Positions 24,419 to 33,595 of a DNA stretch of 57,990 bases are shown here, piece after piece (the first letter of the stretch is position 1; each line of letters starts with the position of its first letter). The notes below the pieces were generated by a model that did not search any database, was not told the DNA's origin, and saw only the letters and a program-made list of their open reading frames with translations. A program made the translations under genes and the position numbers. Source of the DNA: Knufia peltigerae (Eukaryota > Ascomycota > Eurotiomycetes > Chaetothyriales > Trichomeriaceae); NCBI GenBank assembly GCA_030247855.1, contig JAPDRN010000182.1, positions 1 to 57,990 of the forward strand. The letters run 5' to 3'.

Positions 24419-25840
24419 TCAGCGCGCCTGGGCCACGCTCGGTGCCTGCGGTGACTGTCCCCAGCCACCCAGCGCCTTGTACACGCCCACCACGCTGACA
24501 TTGACCTCCGATTCGGCAGCCGCCAGTGCATCATCGGCCACCAACTGCGTGCGCTGCGCGTCAAGCAGGGTCAGGAAGTCTTCCGAGCCCTCGCGATAGC
24601 GGATCTGCGCCAGCGATTCGGCACGTCGTGCCGCCTGCGCCTGCTCGACCACGATGGCCAGCCGCGCCTGCTGTTTGGAATAGCGGGTCAGCGCGTTTTC
24701 GGTGTCTTCCAGCGCCAGCAGCACGGCCTGTTCGTATTGCGCGGCCACGCCCTCGGCCTCGGCCTTGCTGGCACGCAGGCGTGCCTTGACCGTACCGAAG
24801 TCGAATGCCGCCCAGCTCAGCGACGGAGTCAGCGACCAAGCCTTGTTGTTGCCGTTGACCAGGCCACTGGCATCGCCACCGAGGAAGCCGACGAAACCGG
24901 ACAGCGACAGCCGCGGGAACAGATCGGCCGTGGCCACGCCGACACGCGCGGTGGCGGCAGCCAGGCGACGTTCGGCGACCCGCACGTCGGCACGCTGACG
25001 CAGCAGTTCGCGGGTATCGCCCAGCGGCAATGCCTTGGCAAACGCCGGCACCTCGTGCGGTGCCAGCATGGCGGTCAGCACTTCCGGGCGCTGCCCAAGC
25101 AGCACGGCGAGCCGGTTGCGCGACTGCGTCTCGGCCACTTCCAGCAGCGGGATATCGGCCTCGATGGCCTTCAACCGTGCGCGACTGCTCTGCACGTCCA
25201 GCTCGCTGCCGGCACCCAGTTCCCAGCGTGCCTCGGTCAGCCTCTGCGTATCGCGCAGGTTGACCAGGGTGCGCTGGGCCACCGCGATGCGCTTCTGCGT
25301 GCCACGCAACTCAAAGTAGTTGCGTGCCACTTCGGCAGCGATCAGCACCTGCGCGTCAGCGAGGTTGGCCTGCTCTGCGTCCAGGTCGGCACGCGCGGCC
25401 TCTGCAGCACGGCGTTTGCGGCCGAACAGATCCAGCTCCCAGCCCGCATCGAAGCCGAGCTGGTAGCTTTCACTGAACACCCGCTGCCCACCCAGCTGCG
25501 GATCGGGTTGCTTGCGGCGATCGTAGCTGCCGCCAGCGGTAACGTGTGGCGCCTGGTCGAAGCGGCTCTCGACGAACACTGCACGGGCCTGGCTGACACG
25601 GGCGACAGCCACGCGCAGGTCCAGGTTGTCCGACAGCGCGCCGTGCACCAGTTCTTCAAGCACCGGATCATCGAACTGCGCCCACCAGCTGGCCACCGGC
25701 GAGGTGGTGCTGAAGACCGGCTGCTGCGCGCCCTGCAGGACGACGGGCTCCTGCACCGGTGCTTTGTAGTTGGGGCCGACGCTGACACAGCCCGCCAGCA
25801 CCAGGCTGGAGACGGCCATCGCCAGGGTGCGGATCACCAT
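24419..25840 (-). CDS. smeX: RND efflux outer-membrane channel SmeX
   Basis: A 473-residue NodT-type outer-membrane lipoprotein, the TolC-like exit duct of the SmeVWX pump. Lipobox LVLAGCVS is at residues 14-21. Two outer-membrane-efflux repeats follow, including DLRVAVARVSQAR and FDAGWELDLFGRKRRAAE. It is last in smeU1-V-W-U2-X and overlaps smeU2 by 7 bp. In S. maltophilia this pump exports chloramphenicol and quinolones and is silent unless SmeRv is altered or induced; that comes from the literature, not from the sequence. Confidence 0.93.
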   Translation of the reverse strand: MVIRTLAMAVSSLVLAGCVSVGPNYKAPVQEPVVLQGAQQPVFSTTSPVASWWAQFDDPVLEELVHGALSDNLDLRVAVARVSQARAVFVESRFDQAPHVTAGGSYDRRKQPDPQLGGQRVFSESYQLGFDAGWELDLFGRKRRAAEAARADLDAEQANLADAQVLIAAEVARNYFELRGTQKRIAVAQRTLVNLRDTQRLTEARWELGAGSELDVQSSRARLKAIEADIPLLEVAETQSRNRLAVLLGQRPEVLTAMLAPHEVPAFAKALPLGDTRELLRQRADVRVAERRLAAATARVGVATADLFPRLSLSGFVGFLGGDASGLVNGNNKAWSLTPSLSWAAFDFGTVKARLRASKAEAEGVAAQYEQAVLLALEDTENALTRYSKQQARLAIVVEQAQAARRAESLAQIRYREGSEDFLTLLDAQRTQLVADDALAAAESEVNVSVVGVYKALGGWGQSPQAPSVAQAR

Positions 25841-26571
25841 GGCAGCACCTCGCCCAGGTAGGTGAAGCTGCCGCTGGCGCCGGACTCGCCGATCAGCGAC
25901 ATCTGCACGCTGGAGCGTGCGCCCTCGGCGATTTCGATCTCGCCGTTGCCACCGTTCATATCGGTTTTCACGTAGCCGGGGTGCACGGTGTTGACTTTGA
26001 TCGGCGTGCTGCGCAGCTCATGGGCCAGGGCCAGGGTCCAGCTGTTCACTGCGGCCTTGGAGGCGTTGTAGGCCGGGACCTTGAAGTCGTAGATGCCCGA
26101 GGTCGGGTCGGCATGCAGGGTCTGCGAGCCGAGCATGCTGGAGACGTTGACGATGCGGCCGGACTTGGCCTGCTTGATAAGCGGCAGGAAGGCCTGGGTC
26201 ACCGCCACCAGCGCGTACACGTTGGTGTCGAAGGTGCGGCGCCAGGTATCCAGCGACTGCTCCGAAGGCAGCTGCGCCGGGTTCTCGATCATGATGCCGG
26301 CGTTGTTGACCAGGATGTCCAGACGACCATGGCGCTGGCGCACCTGCTCGACCGCCTCGGCGATGCTGGCGCCATCGTTGACGTCCAGCTGCAGCGCCTC
26401 CACCGGCAGGCCCTCGGCCTGCAGCTTCAGTGCCAGTTCGACAGCGGTCTCGCGCTTGCGACCGGCCAGCAGCGTATGCACGCCGGCCTGCGCCAGCTGG
26501 CGCACGGTTTCCAGACCGATGCCGCGGGTTGCGCCGGTGACCAGCGCGATCTTGTTCTGATGGGTGTTCAT
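25834..26571 (-). CDS. smeU2: Short-chain dehydrogenase/reductase SmeU2
   Basis: A 245-residue classical SDR. NAD(P)-binding TGATRGIG is at 12-19, NNAG at 89-92, Ser near 144 and the catalytic YNASK with Tyr168 and Lys172. All key residues are intact. It sits between the pump gene smeW and the channel gene smeX. The operon has been linked to relief of redox stress from quinone-like compounds, which would suit a reductase. The substrate is not known from sequence. Confidence 0.93.
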   Translation of the reverse strand: MNTHQNKIALVTGATRGIGLETVRQLAQAGVHTLLAGRKRETAVELALKLQAEGLPVEALQLDVNDGASIAEAVEQVRQRHGRLDILVNNAGIMIENPAQLPSEQSLDTWRRTFDTNVYALVAVTQAFLPLIKQAKSGRIVNVSSMLGSQTLHADPTSGIYDFKVPAYNASKAAVNSWTLALAHELRSTPIKVNTVHPGYVKTDMNGGNGEIEIAEGARSSVQMSLIGESGASGSFTYLGEVLPW

Positions 26572-26634
26572 GGATTCATTGCCTTGGTAGGGGGAAGCGG
26601 GCGCCGGTGGTTGCCGGCGCCGCTGTTTTCCATG

Positions 26635-29600
26635 TCAGTGGTGGATGGTCGGCTCGCCGTGCTGCACCAGCTGGCCACCACCGTTGCGGGTGACGAACTT
26701 GCGCAGTGCCACGTAGAACACCGGGGTCAGGAACAGGCCGAACAGGGTCACGCCCAGCATGCCGGCAAACACAGTGATACCGGTCACCGAGCGCACTTCG
26801 GCGCCAGCGCCATGCGACAGCACCAGCGGCACGGTGCCGGCGATGAAGGCGATGGAGGTCATGACGATCGGGCGCAGACGCAGGCGGCACGCTTCCAGTG
26901 CCGCTTCGACGATGCCCTTGCCGCCCATCTCCAGCTCTCTGGCGAACTCGACGATCAGGATCGCGTTCTTGCACGCCAGGCCCATCAGCACCACCAGGCC
27001 GACCTGCACGAACACGTTGTTGTCGCCGCCGGTCATCCACACGCCGAACAGCGCGGACAGCAGGGTCATCGGTACGATCAGGATCACCGCCAGCGGCAGC
27101 GACCAGCTTTCGTACAGCGCGGCCAGCACCAGGAACGCCAGCATGATCGCCACCGGGAACACGATGAAGGCAGCCTTGCCCTGGGTCGCCTGCTGGTAGC
27201 TCAGGTCGGTCCATTCGGTAGCCATGCCGACCGGCAGCACCTTGGCGGCGATGGCGGTGAGGTTGTTCATCGCTTCGGCCGAGGACAGCACACGCGGGTC
27301 GGCTTCACCGGCCAGGTCAGCGGCCGGGTAGCCGTTGAAGCGCAGCACCGGGTCAGGACCGTAGGTTTCCTTGACGGTGACCATCGAGCCGATCGGCACC
27401 ATCTCGCCACGATCGTTGCGGGTCCGCAGCTTGCCGATGTCCTCGACGCTGTCACGGAACTGGCCATCGGCCTGTGCGATCACCTGCCAGGTACGCCCGA
27501 ACTGGTTGAAGTCGTTGACGTAGGCAGAACCCAGGTAGGTCTGCAGCGTGTCGAACAACTCGGTCAGCTGTACGCCCTGGGCCTTTGCCTTGACACGGTC
27601 CACCTCGGCATCCAGCTGCGGCACGTTGGCCTGGTAGCTGGTGATCGGGAAGGCCATGCCCGGGGTCTGCGCAACCGCACCCTGCATCGACTGCACCGCG
27701 TTCTGCAACGCGCCATAGCCGAGGTTGCCACGGTCCTGGATGAACATCTGGTAGCCGTTGCCGTTACCGAGGCCGAGGATCGGCGGCGGCATCATGGCGA
27801 AGGCAAACCCTTCCTGCAGGCCTGCGATCTTCTGGTTGATCTCCGCATTGATCTGTGCCGCGGTACGGCCATGGCGCTCGCTGAACGGCTTGAGCGGGAT
27901 GAACGCAACACCGGTGTTGGGCGTGTTGGTGAACTGCAGGGCATTCAGACCCGGGAACGAGATGGTGTGGGCCACACCGTCGGTTTCCTGGGCAATCCTG
28001 GCGACCTTGCGCAGCATTTCATCGGTACGCGCGATCGACGAACCCTCCGGCAGCTTCACACCGGCGATCAGGTACAGCTTGTCCTGGGTCGGAATGAAGC
28101 CCGGCGGCACCAGCTTGAAGATGAAGCCGGTACCGACCAGCAGCACCGCGTACACCACGAACACCGCACCACGACGACCGAGGATCTTCGACACACCACG
28201 CTCGTACTTCTCCGAGCTGGACTTGAAGAAGCGGTTGAACGGACGGAACACCCAGCCGAACAGACGGTCGATGATGCGGGTCGGGGCATCCTTCGGCGCG
28301 CCATGCGGCTTCAGCAGGCGGGCAGCCAGGGCCGGCGACAGGGTCAGCGAGTTGATCGCCGAGATCACCGTGGAAATGGCGATGGTGACCGCGAACTGCT
28401 TGTAGAACTGACCGGTGACGCCCGACAGGAACGCCATCGGCACGAACACCGCACACAGCACCAGCGCGATGGCGATGATCGGCCCGGACACTTCGCGCAT
28501 CGCCTGATGCGCAGCGGCCAGCGGGGTCAGGCCTTCTTCGATGTTGCGTTCAACGTTTTCCACCACCACGATCGCGTCATCGACCACGATGCCGATCGCC
28601 AGCACCAGGCCGAACAGGCTCAGCGTGTTGATCGAGAAGCCCAGCAGGTACAGCGCGCCGAACGTACCGACGATCGACACCGGCACTGCGATGAGCGGGA
28701 TGATCGAGGCACGCCAGGTCTGCAGGAACAGGATCACCACCAGCACCACCAGCGCGATGGCTTCCAGCAGGGTGGAGACCACTGCCTTGATCGAGTCGCG
28801 CACGAAGATGGTGGTGTCATACACCGCCTCGTACTTCACGTCGGCCGGCATGGTCTTCTGCATCTCGTCCATGCTGGCCATCACCGCGTCGCGGATTTCC
28901 AGCGCGTTGGCGCCGGGGGCCTGGAAGATACCGATACCTACCGCGTTCTTGCCATCCAGCTGCGAGCGCAGCGTGTAATCGCCGGCGCCCAGTTCAACCC
29001 GGGCTACGTCCGACAACCGCACCACTTCACCGTCGGCGCCGCTCTTGAGCACGATGTCGCCGAACTCCTGCTCGCTGCGCAGGCGACCCTGGGCGTTGAT
29101 CAGGGTCAGGAACTGGCTGTTGGGCATCGGCTCGGCGCCGAGCTGGCCGGCCGAAACCTGCACGTTCTGCTCGCGCATGGCGCGCACCACATCGCTGGCG
29201 GTCAGGCCACGCGAGGCAACCTTGTCCGGGTCCAGCCAGGCGCGCATGGCGTAGTCACCACCACCGAAGATCTGCGCGTCGCCCACGCCCTGGATACGTG
29301 CCAGCGCATCCTTGACGTGCAGGCGGGCGTAGTTGCGCAGGTACAGGGTGTCGTACTTGCCGTTGGGCGAGGTCAGGTGCACCACCATCAGGAAGGTGGG
29401 CGACTGCTTCTGGGTGGTCACGCCTTGCCGGCGGACGTCCTCGGGCAGTCGCGCCTGGGCCTGGGCGACGCGGTTCTGTACCTTCACCGCCGCTTCGTCC
29501 GGGTCGGTGCCCGGGCGGAAGGTGATGGTCATCTGCAGCACGCCGTCAGAGCCGGCCACCGACTTGAGGTAGATCATGCCCTCAACGCCGTTGATGGCCT

Positions 29601-29805
29601 CCTCCAGCGGGGTGGCTACGGTTTCGGCGATCACCTTGGGGTTGGCGCCCGGATAGACCGTGCGTACGACCACCGACGGCGGCACCACTTCGGGGTACTC
29701 ACCGATGGGCAGCATCGGAATCGAGATCAGGCCTGCGGCGAAGATCACGATCGACAGCACCGCCGCGAAGATCGGCCTGTCAATGAAGAAACGGGAAAAG
29801 TCCAT
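26635..29805 (-). CDS. smeW: RND multidrug efflux transporter SmeW
   Basis: A 1056-residue inner-membrane proton/drug antiporter of the HAE-1 family, close in type to MexF. The N-terminus FFIDRPIFAAVLSIVIFAAG, twelve membrane helices and two large periplasmic loops are present. The TM4 proton-relay motif GIVVDDAIVVVENVERN lies near residues 400-420. It is third in the smeU1-V-W-U2-X operon. A very long open frame on the other strand is a GC-rich shadow. Confidence 0.96.
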   Translation of the reverse strand: MDFSRFFIDRPIFAAVLSIVIFAAGLISIPMLPIGEYPEVVPPSVVVRTVYPGANPKVIAETVATPLEEAINGVEGMIYLKSVAGSDGVLQMTITFRPGTDPDEAAVKVQNRVAQAQARLPEDVRRQGVTTQKQSPTFLMVVHLTSPNGKYDTLYLRNYARLHVKDALARIQGVGDAQIFGGGDYAMRAWLDPDKVASRGLTASDVVRAMREQNVQVSAGQLGAEPMPNSQFLTLINAQGRLRSEQEFGDIVLKSGADGEVVRLSDVARVELGAGDYTLRSQLDGKNAVGIGIFQAPGANALEIRDAVMASMDEMQKTMPADVKYEAVYDTTIFVRDSIKAVVSTLLEAIALVVLVVILFLQTWRASIIPLIAVPVSIVGTFGALYLLGFSINTLSLFGLVLAIGIVVDDAIVVVENVERNIEEGLTPLAAAHQAMREVSGPIIAIALVLCAVFVPMAFLSGVTGQFYKQFAVTIAISTVISAINSLTLSPALAARLLKPHGAPKDAPTRIIDRLFGWVFRPFNRFFKSSSEKYERGVSKILGRRGAVFVVYAVLLVGTGFIFKLVPPGFIPTQDKLYLIAGVKLPEGSSIARTDEMLRKVARIAQETDGVAHTISFPGLNALQFTNTPNTGVAFIPLKPFSERHGRTAAQINAEINQKIAGLQEGFAFAMMPPPILGLGNGNGYQMFIQDRGNLGYGALQNAVQSMQGAVAQTPGMAFPITSYQANVPQLDAEVDRVKAKAQGVQLTELFDTLQTYLGSAYVNDFNQFGRTWQVIAQADGQFRDSVEDIGKLRTRNDRGEMVPIGSMVTVKETYGPDPVLRFNGYPAADLAGEADPRVLSSAEAMNNLTAIAAKVLPVGMATEWTDLSYQQATQGKAAFIVFPVAIMLAFLVLAALYESWSLPLAVILIVPMTLLSALFGVWMTGGDNNVFVQVGLVVLMGLACKNAILIVEFARELEMGGKGIVEAALEACRLRLRPIVMTSIAFIAGTVPLVLSHGAGAEVRSVTGITVFAGMLGVTLFGLFLTPVFYVALRKFVTRNGGGQLVQHGEPTIHH

Positions 29806-29932
29806 GGAAGAATTCCTGGAAAAGGCCGTCGGCGGGCAACAGCCGCCCTGCCCCTCACCAATCTGGTGAAGGCAGTGACGGCTGCCGCTGGCACCGGCAG
29901 CTAAGCGGGGACGCGGATCAGGAGCCGGCGGA

Positions 29933-31165
29933 TCAGTGGTTCAGGGCGGCAGTTGCATCGCGCCCCGGCGCCGGCGCAGCGGTGGGCTGCATCGCCACCG
30001 CCTTCGCCTGCACCGGCATACCGGGCATGAAGACCTTCTGCACGCCATCGATGATCACCTTGTCACCGGCGGCCAGACCCTGCTCGACGATGCGCAGGCC
30101 TTCGGCGGTGCGACCAAGCTGGATGTCGCGGCGCTGGGCCTTGCCATCCTTGTCGACCACGTAGACGTACTTGCGGTCCTGGTCGGTCAGCACGGCCTTG
30201 TCGTCGATCAGCATGGCCTGGAACTGACCGCTGCCGAGCAACTGCACGCGGGCGAACAGGCCCGGGGTGAACTGGCGGTCGGCGTTGTCCAGCAGCGCGC
30301 GGACGCGGATGGTGCCGGTGCTGCGGGTCACCTGGTTGTCGAGGAAGTCGACCTTGCCCGTGTGCGGGTAGCCTTCTTCACCGGACAGGCCGACCTTCAC
30401 CGGCAGCTCGCTGTCGCGCTCGCTCGGGCGCTCGCCCTTGCGTGCCATCTGCGCGTACCGCAGGAAGGTGCTTTCGTCGGCATCGAAATAGACGAACACC
30501 GTATCCAGCGAGACCAGCGTGGTCAGCACGCTGGCACTGTCGCCGGCGGTGACCAGGTTGCCGGCGGTGACCATCGCGCGACCGGCACGGCCGTCGATCG
30601 GCGCACGCACCTTGGTGAACTCCAGGTTGAGGCGGGCTGCATCCAAGGCGGCCTGCGCAGCCTGCACCGCCGCACCGGACTGGTCGGCGGCCGCGCGACG
30701 CTGTTCGGCCGTTTCGGTGGAGATCGCCTGCTGCTCAGCCAGGCGCTTGGCACGCTCGGACTCACTGCGGGCCAGCACCGCCTGGGTGCGGGCGCGAGCC
30801 AGTTCGGCGTTGGCGCGGTCGTACTCGGCCTGGTAGCTGCGGGCATCGATGGTGAACAGGACGGCGCCCTTTTTCACTTCTTCGCCTTCAACGTAGTTGA
30901 CCTTGTCGATGTAGCCGGACACGCGCGGGCGTAGTTCGACGCTCTGTACGGCCTCGACGCGACCGCTGAATTCGTCCCACTGGCTGATCTGCTTGAGCAG
31001 CACGGGGGCAGCGCTGACCTGCGGCGGCGGCGGTGCGCCAGCTTCTTCGGCATGGCCACCGCTGCAGGCAGCCAGAACGGCGGCAGCGAGGATCGACACG
31101 CCAGCCATCGCCAGGCGATGACGGAAACGATGTGGAGAGGTGTTGGGGGAAGTCATGGCATGCAT
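29933..31165 (-). CDS. smeV: RND membrane-fusion (periplasmic adaptor) protein SmeV
   Basis: A 410-residue lipoprotein adaptor linking SmeW to SmeX. Lipobox AAAVLAACSG is followed by the lipoyl half-motifs (VELRPRVSGYIDKVNYVEG and LEFTKVRAPIDGRAG) flanking an alpha-helical hairpin rich in A, R and E (about 105-165), then beta-barrel and membrane-proximal domains. The start is the ATG at 31165; an ATG at 31156 in the same frame is equally possible. An 82-bp gap separates it from smeU1. Confidence 0.94.
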   Translation of the reverse strand: MHAMTSPNTSPHRFRHRLAMAGVSILAAAVLAACSGGHAEEAGAPPPPQVSAAPVLLKQISQWDEFSGRVEAVQSVELRPRVSGYIDKVNYVEGEEVKKGAVLFTIDARSYQAEYDRANAELARARTQAVLARSESERAKRLAEQQAISTETAEQRRAAADQSGAAVQAAQAALDAARLNLEFTKVRAPIDGRAGRAMVTAGNLVTAGDSASVLTTLVSLDTVFVYFDADESTFLRYAQMARKGERPSERDSELPVKVGLSGEEGYPHTGKVDFLDNQVTRSTGTIRVRALLDNADRQFTPGLFARVQLLGSGQFQAMLIDDKAVLTDQDRKYVYVVDKDGKAQRRDIQLGRTAEGLRIVEQGLAAGDKVIIDGVQKVFMPGMPVQAKAVAMQPTAAPAPGRDATAALNH

Positions 31166-31247
31166 CCGTACGGAGGGGTGGTACAGCTATTTGAGAATCG
31201 TTATCAACTTTCGGCGGCGCATCTTGCGACCTCAACCAAGGTCGAGG

Positions 31248-32018
31248 TCAAGCAACACCCGCGGTATCGCGCCACAGCGGCGGTATTTCCAGATGCAACA
31301 GGCCGCGTGGCAGTTCGGCATCACTGCTGTCGCAGCGGACGATTGCGCGATTGTCGCGGCACCCGTCGAGCAGGGACACCACGCGGCGGCCGACCAGCAG
31401 CGAACTCGGCCATTCGATGCAGGCGTTGGCGGCGTTGGCCGGCGTGCAGACTGGGCTGCACACTTCCAGCATCTGCGCGCGAACGCCTACAGCCTGCGCT
31501 TCCTGGTGCACCACCTGCGCATACATGCGCAGCGCGGCCGTGGTGATCGAGGTCTCGCCATAACCGGCCCAAGGCTTGAGTCCGGCCGGGCTGCCGATCA
31601 TCACGTAGCGACGGGCGTGCACGTTGTCCTGCAGCAGCGGCAACAGATGACGCACCGCGTGCACATGCGGCATCAGGTCAGCCTGCAATGCCGCCGCCAG
31701 TGCGTCACCGCCGCGCTCGACCACACGACCGCGGTTGTACGGACCACCCATCGCCGCGATCACCGCCGCCAGCGGCCGCGGACGCTGCGTCACGCGTTCG
31801 GCCAGCGCGCGCGCCGAGCTGTCGTCGCTGAGCGAGCCCAGCATCGTCTGCAGGCCCGGCTCATCGGCGAACTGCTCGTGCAATGCAGCCAGGCGGCGCG
31901 GATCGCGGCCGACCACCAGCACGGGGCTGCCGGCCTCCAGCAATGCGCCGACAACACCCTGGCCGACGGCACCGGTGCCGCCGAGAACCAGGACCTCGGG
32001 GGTCAGAATCCCATTCAC
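31248..32018 (-). CDS. smeU1: NAD(P)-binding SDR-like protein SmeU1
   Basis: A 256-residue Rossmann protein (VLGGTGAVGQG near residues 11-21). It aligns with short-chain dehydrogenases, but the catalytic YxxxK reads Tyr153-GET-Ser157, so the essential lysine is missing. It may bind nucleotide without normal SDR chemistry. The start is a GTG at 32018, 9 nt after GGAGG. It forms a GTGA overlap with the stop of a small upstream ORF. It is first of the pump operon genes proper. Confidence 0.88.
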   Translation of the reverse strand: MNGILTPEVLVLGGTGAVGQGVVGALLEAGSPVLVVGRDPRRLAALHEQFADEPGLQTMLGSLSDDSSARALAERVTQRPRPLAAVIAAMGGPYNRGRVVERGGDALAAALQADLMPHVHAVRHLLPLLQDNVHARRYVMIGSPAGLKPWAGYGETSITTAALRMYAQVVHQEAQAVGVRAQMLEVCSPVCTPANAANACIEWPSSLLVGRRVVSLLDGCRDNRAIVRCDSSDAELPRGLLHLEIPPLWRDTAGVA

Positions 32019-32242
32019 GGGACATTTCCTCCCAAATCCGGGATAGTCCCGATTCGGCGCAGTCGGTCCCCCTTGTGCGAGGCAAGGCGCAAGGCGCCGC
32101 CACGCTGCTGACGCATGGGTGCGGTAAACTCACGAAAGTCCTTGTGTACCAAGGAACTAGGGCGGGATTCGACGGTCATCGCCAGGTCCAGGGCGTTCTG
32201 GCCGGCGATCCGGAAGCGGGCAAGAATGTTGCGCAGGCTCAT
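32015..32242 (-). CDS. Possible small ORF at the head of the smeVWX operon
   Basis: A 75-residue reading frame (begins MSLRNILARF) starting at an ATG 9 nt after GGAG. It ends in a TGA that overlaps the GTG start of smeU1 by 4 nt, the classic arrangement for translational coupling. It is basic and has no membrane segment or known domain. It fills most of the 371-bp space between smeU1 and smeRv. It may be a real small protein, a leader ORF, or chance. I do not recognise it. Confidence 0.4.
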   Translation of the reverse strand: MSLRNILARFRIAGQNALDLAMTVESRPSSLVHKDFREFTAPMRQQRGGALRLASHKGDRLRRIGTIPDLGGNVP

Positions 32243-32296
32243 GGCGGACGGGCTCCAATTAGCGAATGGCGCCACGATAGACCTCAAACCCCTACT

Positions 32297-32325
32297 TGAT
32301 TAGTCCTGATTAAGGGGAATAATCA
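32297..32325. promoter_or_regulatory. Operator-like TGATTA array in the smeRv-smeU1 intergenic region
   Basis: TGATTA occurs at 32297-32302 and 32307-32312 (10 bp apart, same face). The second copy forms an inverted repeat with TAATCA at 32320-32325 (7-bp spacer). It is an AT-rich island in a GC-rich region, 65 bp before smeRv. This is the best candidate binding site for SmeRv and the likely promoter area of both transcripts. Confidence 0.6.
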
Positions 32326-32389
32326 TCCCGTCCCCGGTCCAATCGTTCTGTCACGATTGCCCCATCCCCGACGTCCAGGATTCCTGACC

Positions 32390-33421
32390 ATGTCCCACGA
32401 TCTCAACGAGACGCTGATCTTCGTCAAAGTGGTCGAGCAAGGCAGCTTCATCGCGGCTGCCAAATCGCTCGGCCTGCCCAAGACCACGGTCAGCCGCAAG
32501 GTGCAGGAACTGGAGACGCGCCTGGGTGCGCGCCTGCTGCACCGGACCACGCGCCGCCTCGGCCTCACCGAAGCCGGTTCGATCTATCACGAGCATTGCC
32601 AGCGCATCGCACGCGAGCTTGAAGAAGCCGAAAGCGCGGTCAGCCAGCTGCAGTCCGGCCCGCGCGGCTGGCTGCGCTTCACCGTGCCCTATTCGATCGG
32701 CATCACCTGGATCGCGCCGCTGCTGGGCCAGTTCCATGCGCAGTATCCGGAGATCCGCCTGGACATGCACATGGGCAACGAGAAGCTGGACCTGATCGCC
32801 GGTGAGGCCGATCTCGCCCTGCGCGTGGGTGCCCTGCCCGATTCCAACCTGGTGGCGCGCAAGCTCGGCAGCCTGCGCACGCAGGTGTTCGCCAGCCCGG
32901 CCTACATCGAGCGCTACGGCGAGCCGCTGCATCCGGAAGAGCTGCAGTTCCACCGCATCCTGGCCATGCGCAAGCCGTACCACACCGGCAATTCGCCACG
33001 CTTTACCTGGCAGCTGGGCGAGAACGGTGGCGAGCTGCGCGACTTCCCGGTGACGCCGCTGATGACGGCCAACGACATGTCGGCGCTGAATGGCGCGCTG
33101 GTGTGTGGCGAAGGCCTGCTGCTGACCGGTGACGTGATGGCAAAGCCCTTCGTCGAGTCGGGCATGGTGCGCCGCGTGCTGGCCGGCTGGACCGGGCCGG
33201 AAGTGGATTTCAATGCGGTCTTCGCCGGTGGCCGCCTGGTCTCGCCGAAGGTGCGCGCGTTCGTCGATTTCCTGGTGGAGAAGCTCAACTTCGACGCCAA
33301 CTACATGCTGGCGCAGTGCCCCGGTGCGAAGCTGGCGCGGCAGCAGCAGGAACAGGAAGAAGCGGCACTGGCGAGCAGCGGCAAGCGGATCCTGGAGAAG
33401 GTGGCGGCGTCGGCGGCGTAA
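32390..33421 (+). CDS. smeRv: LysR-family regulator SmeRv
   Basis: A 343-residue LysR-type regulator, divergent from the smeU1-V-W-U2-X operon as described for smeRv in S. maltophilia. The N-terminal winged helix (FVKVVEQGSFIAAAKSLGL, then KTTVSRKVQELETRLGARLL) is followed by the substrate-binding domain and a long hydrophilic tail (RQQQEQEEAALASSG). I start it at the ATG at 32390. Mutations in SmeRv are a known route to pump over-expression; no obvious disruption is seen here. Confidence 0.92.
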   Translation: MSHDLNETLIFVKVVEQGSFIAAAKSLGLPKTTVSRKVQELETRLGARLLHRTTRRLGLTEAGSIYHEHCQRIARELEEAESAVSQLQSGPRGWLRFTVPYSIGITWIAPLLGQFHAQYPEIRLDMHMGNEKLDLIAGEADLALRVGALPDSNLVARKLGSLRTQVFASPAYIERYGEPLHPEELQFHRILAMRKPYHTGNSPRFTWQLGENGGELRDFPVTPLMTANDMSALNGALVCGEGLLLTGDVMAKPFVESGMVRRVLAGWTGPEVDFNAVFAGGRLVSPKVRAFVDFLVEKLNFDANYMLAQCPGAKLARQQQEQEEAALASSGKRILEKVAASAA

Positions 33422-33450
33422 TCCACAACAATGCCGCCTCCAATCTCCTG

Positions 33451-33473
33451 GTAGTCGCCGACCTTGGTCGGCA
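33451..33473. repeat. SMAG palindrome (GTAGTCGCCGACC type)
   Basis: GTAGTCGCCGACC-TT-GGTCGGC, a SMAG subfamily with a CCGACC core, just after smeRv. Confidence 0.75.
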
Positions 33474-33521
33474 CGGCTCTCCACATGCGCTATCGGCGTG
33501 CCGGGCAAGCCCAGCACCCAC

Positions 33522-33550
33522 AAAAATGCCGCCTGCAAGGGCGGCATTTT
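33522..33550. terminator. Bidirectional terminator between smeRv and the OmpA-like gene
   Basis: AAAAATGCCGCC-TGCAAG-GGCGGCATTTT. The stem has A runs before and T runs after it in both directions, which suits the two convergent genes. Confidence 0.85.
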
Positions 33551-33595
33551 CGTTCCGGCCGATGGCCTGGCCGGCTCAAGCAACAACGCTGGGCA

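Noticed and set aside
25981..29904. A 1307-codon open frame on the plus strand opposite smeW
   Set aside because: It is the antisense of a well-conserved RND transporter. High GC at third positions removes stops on the other strand; the product is His/Arg/Gln-rich with no domain.
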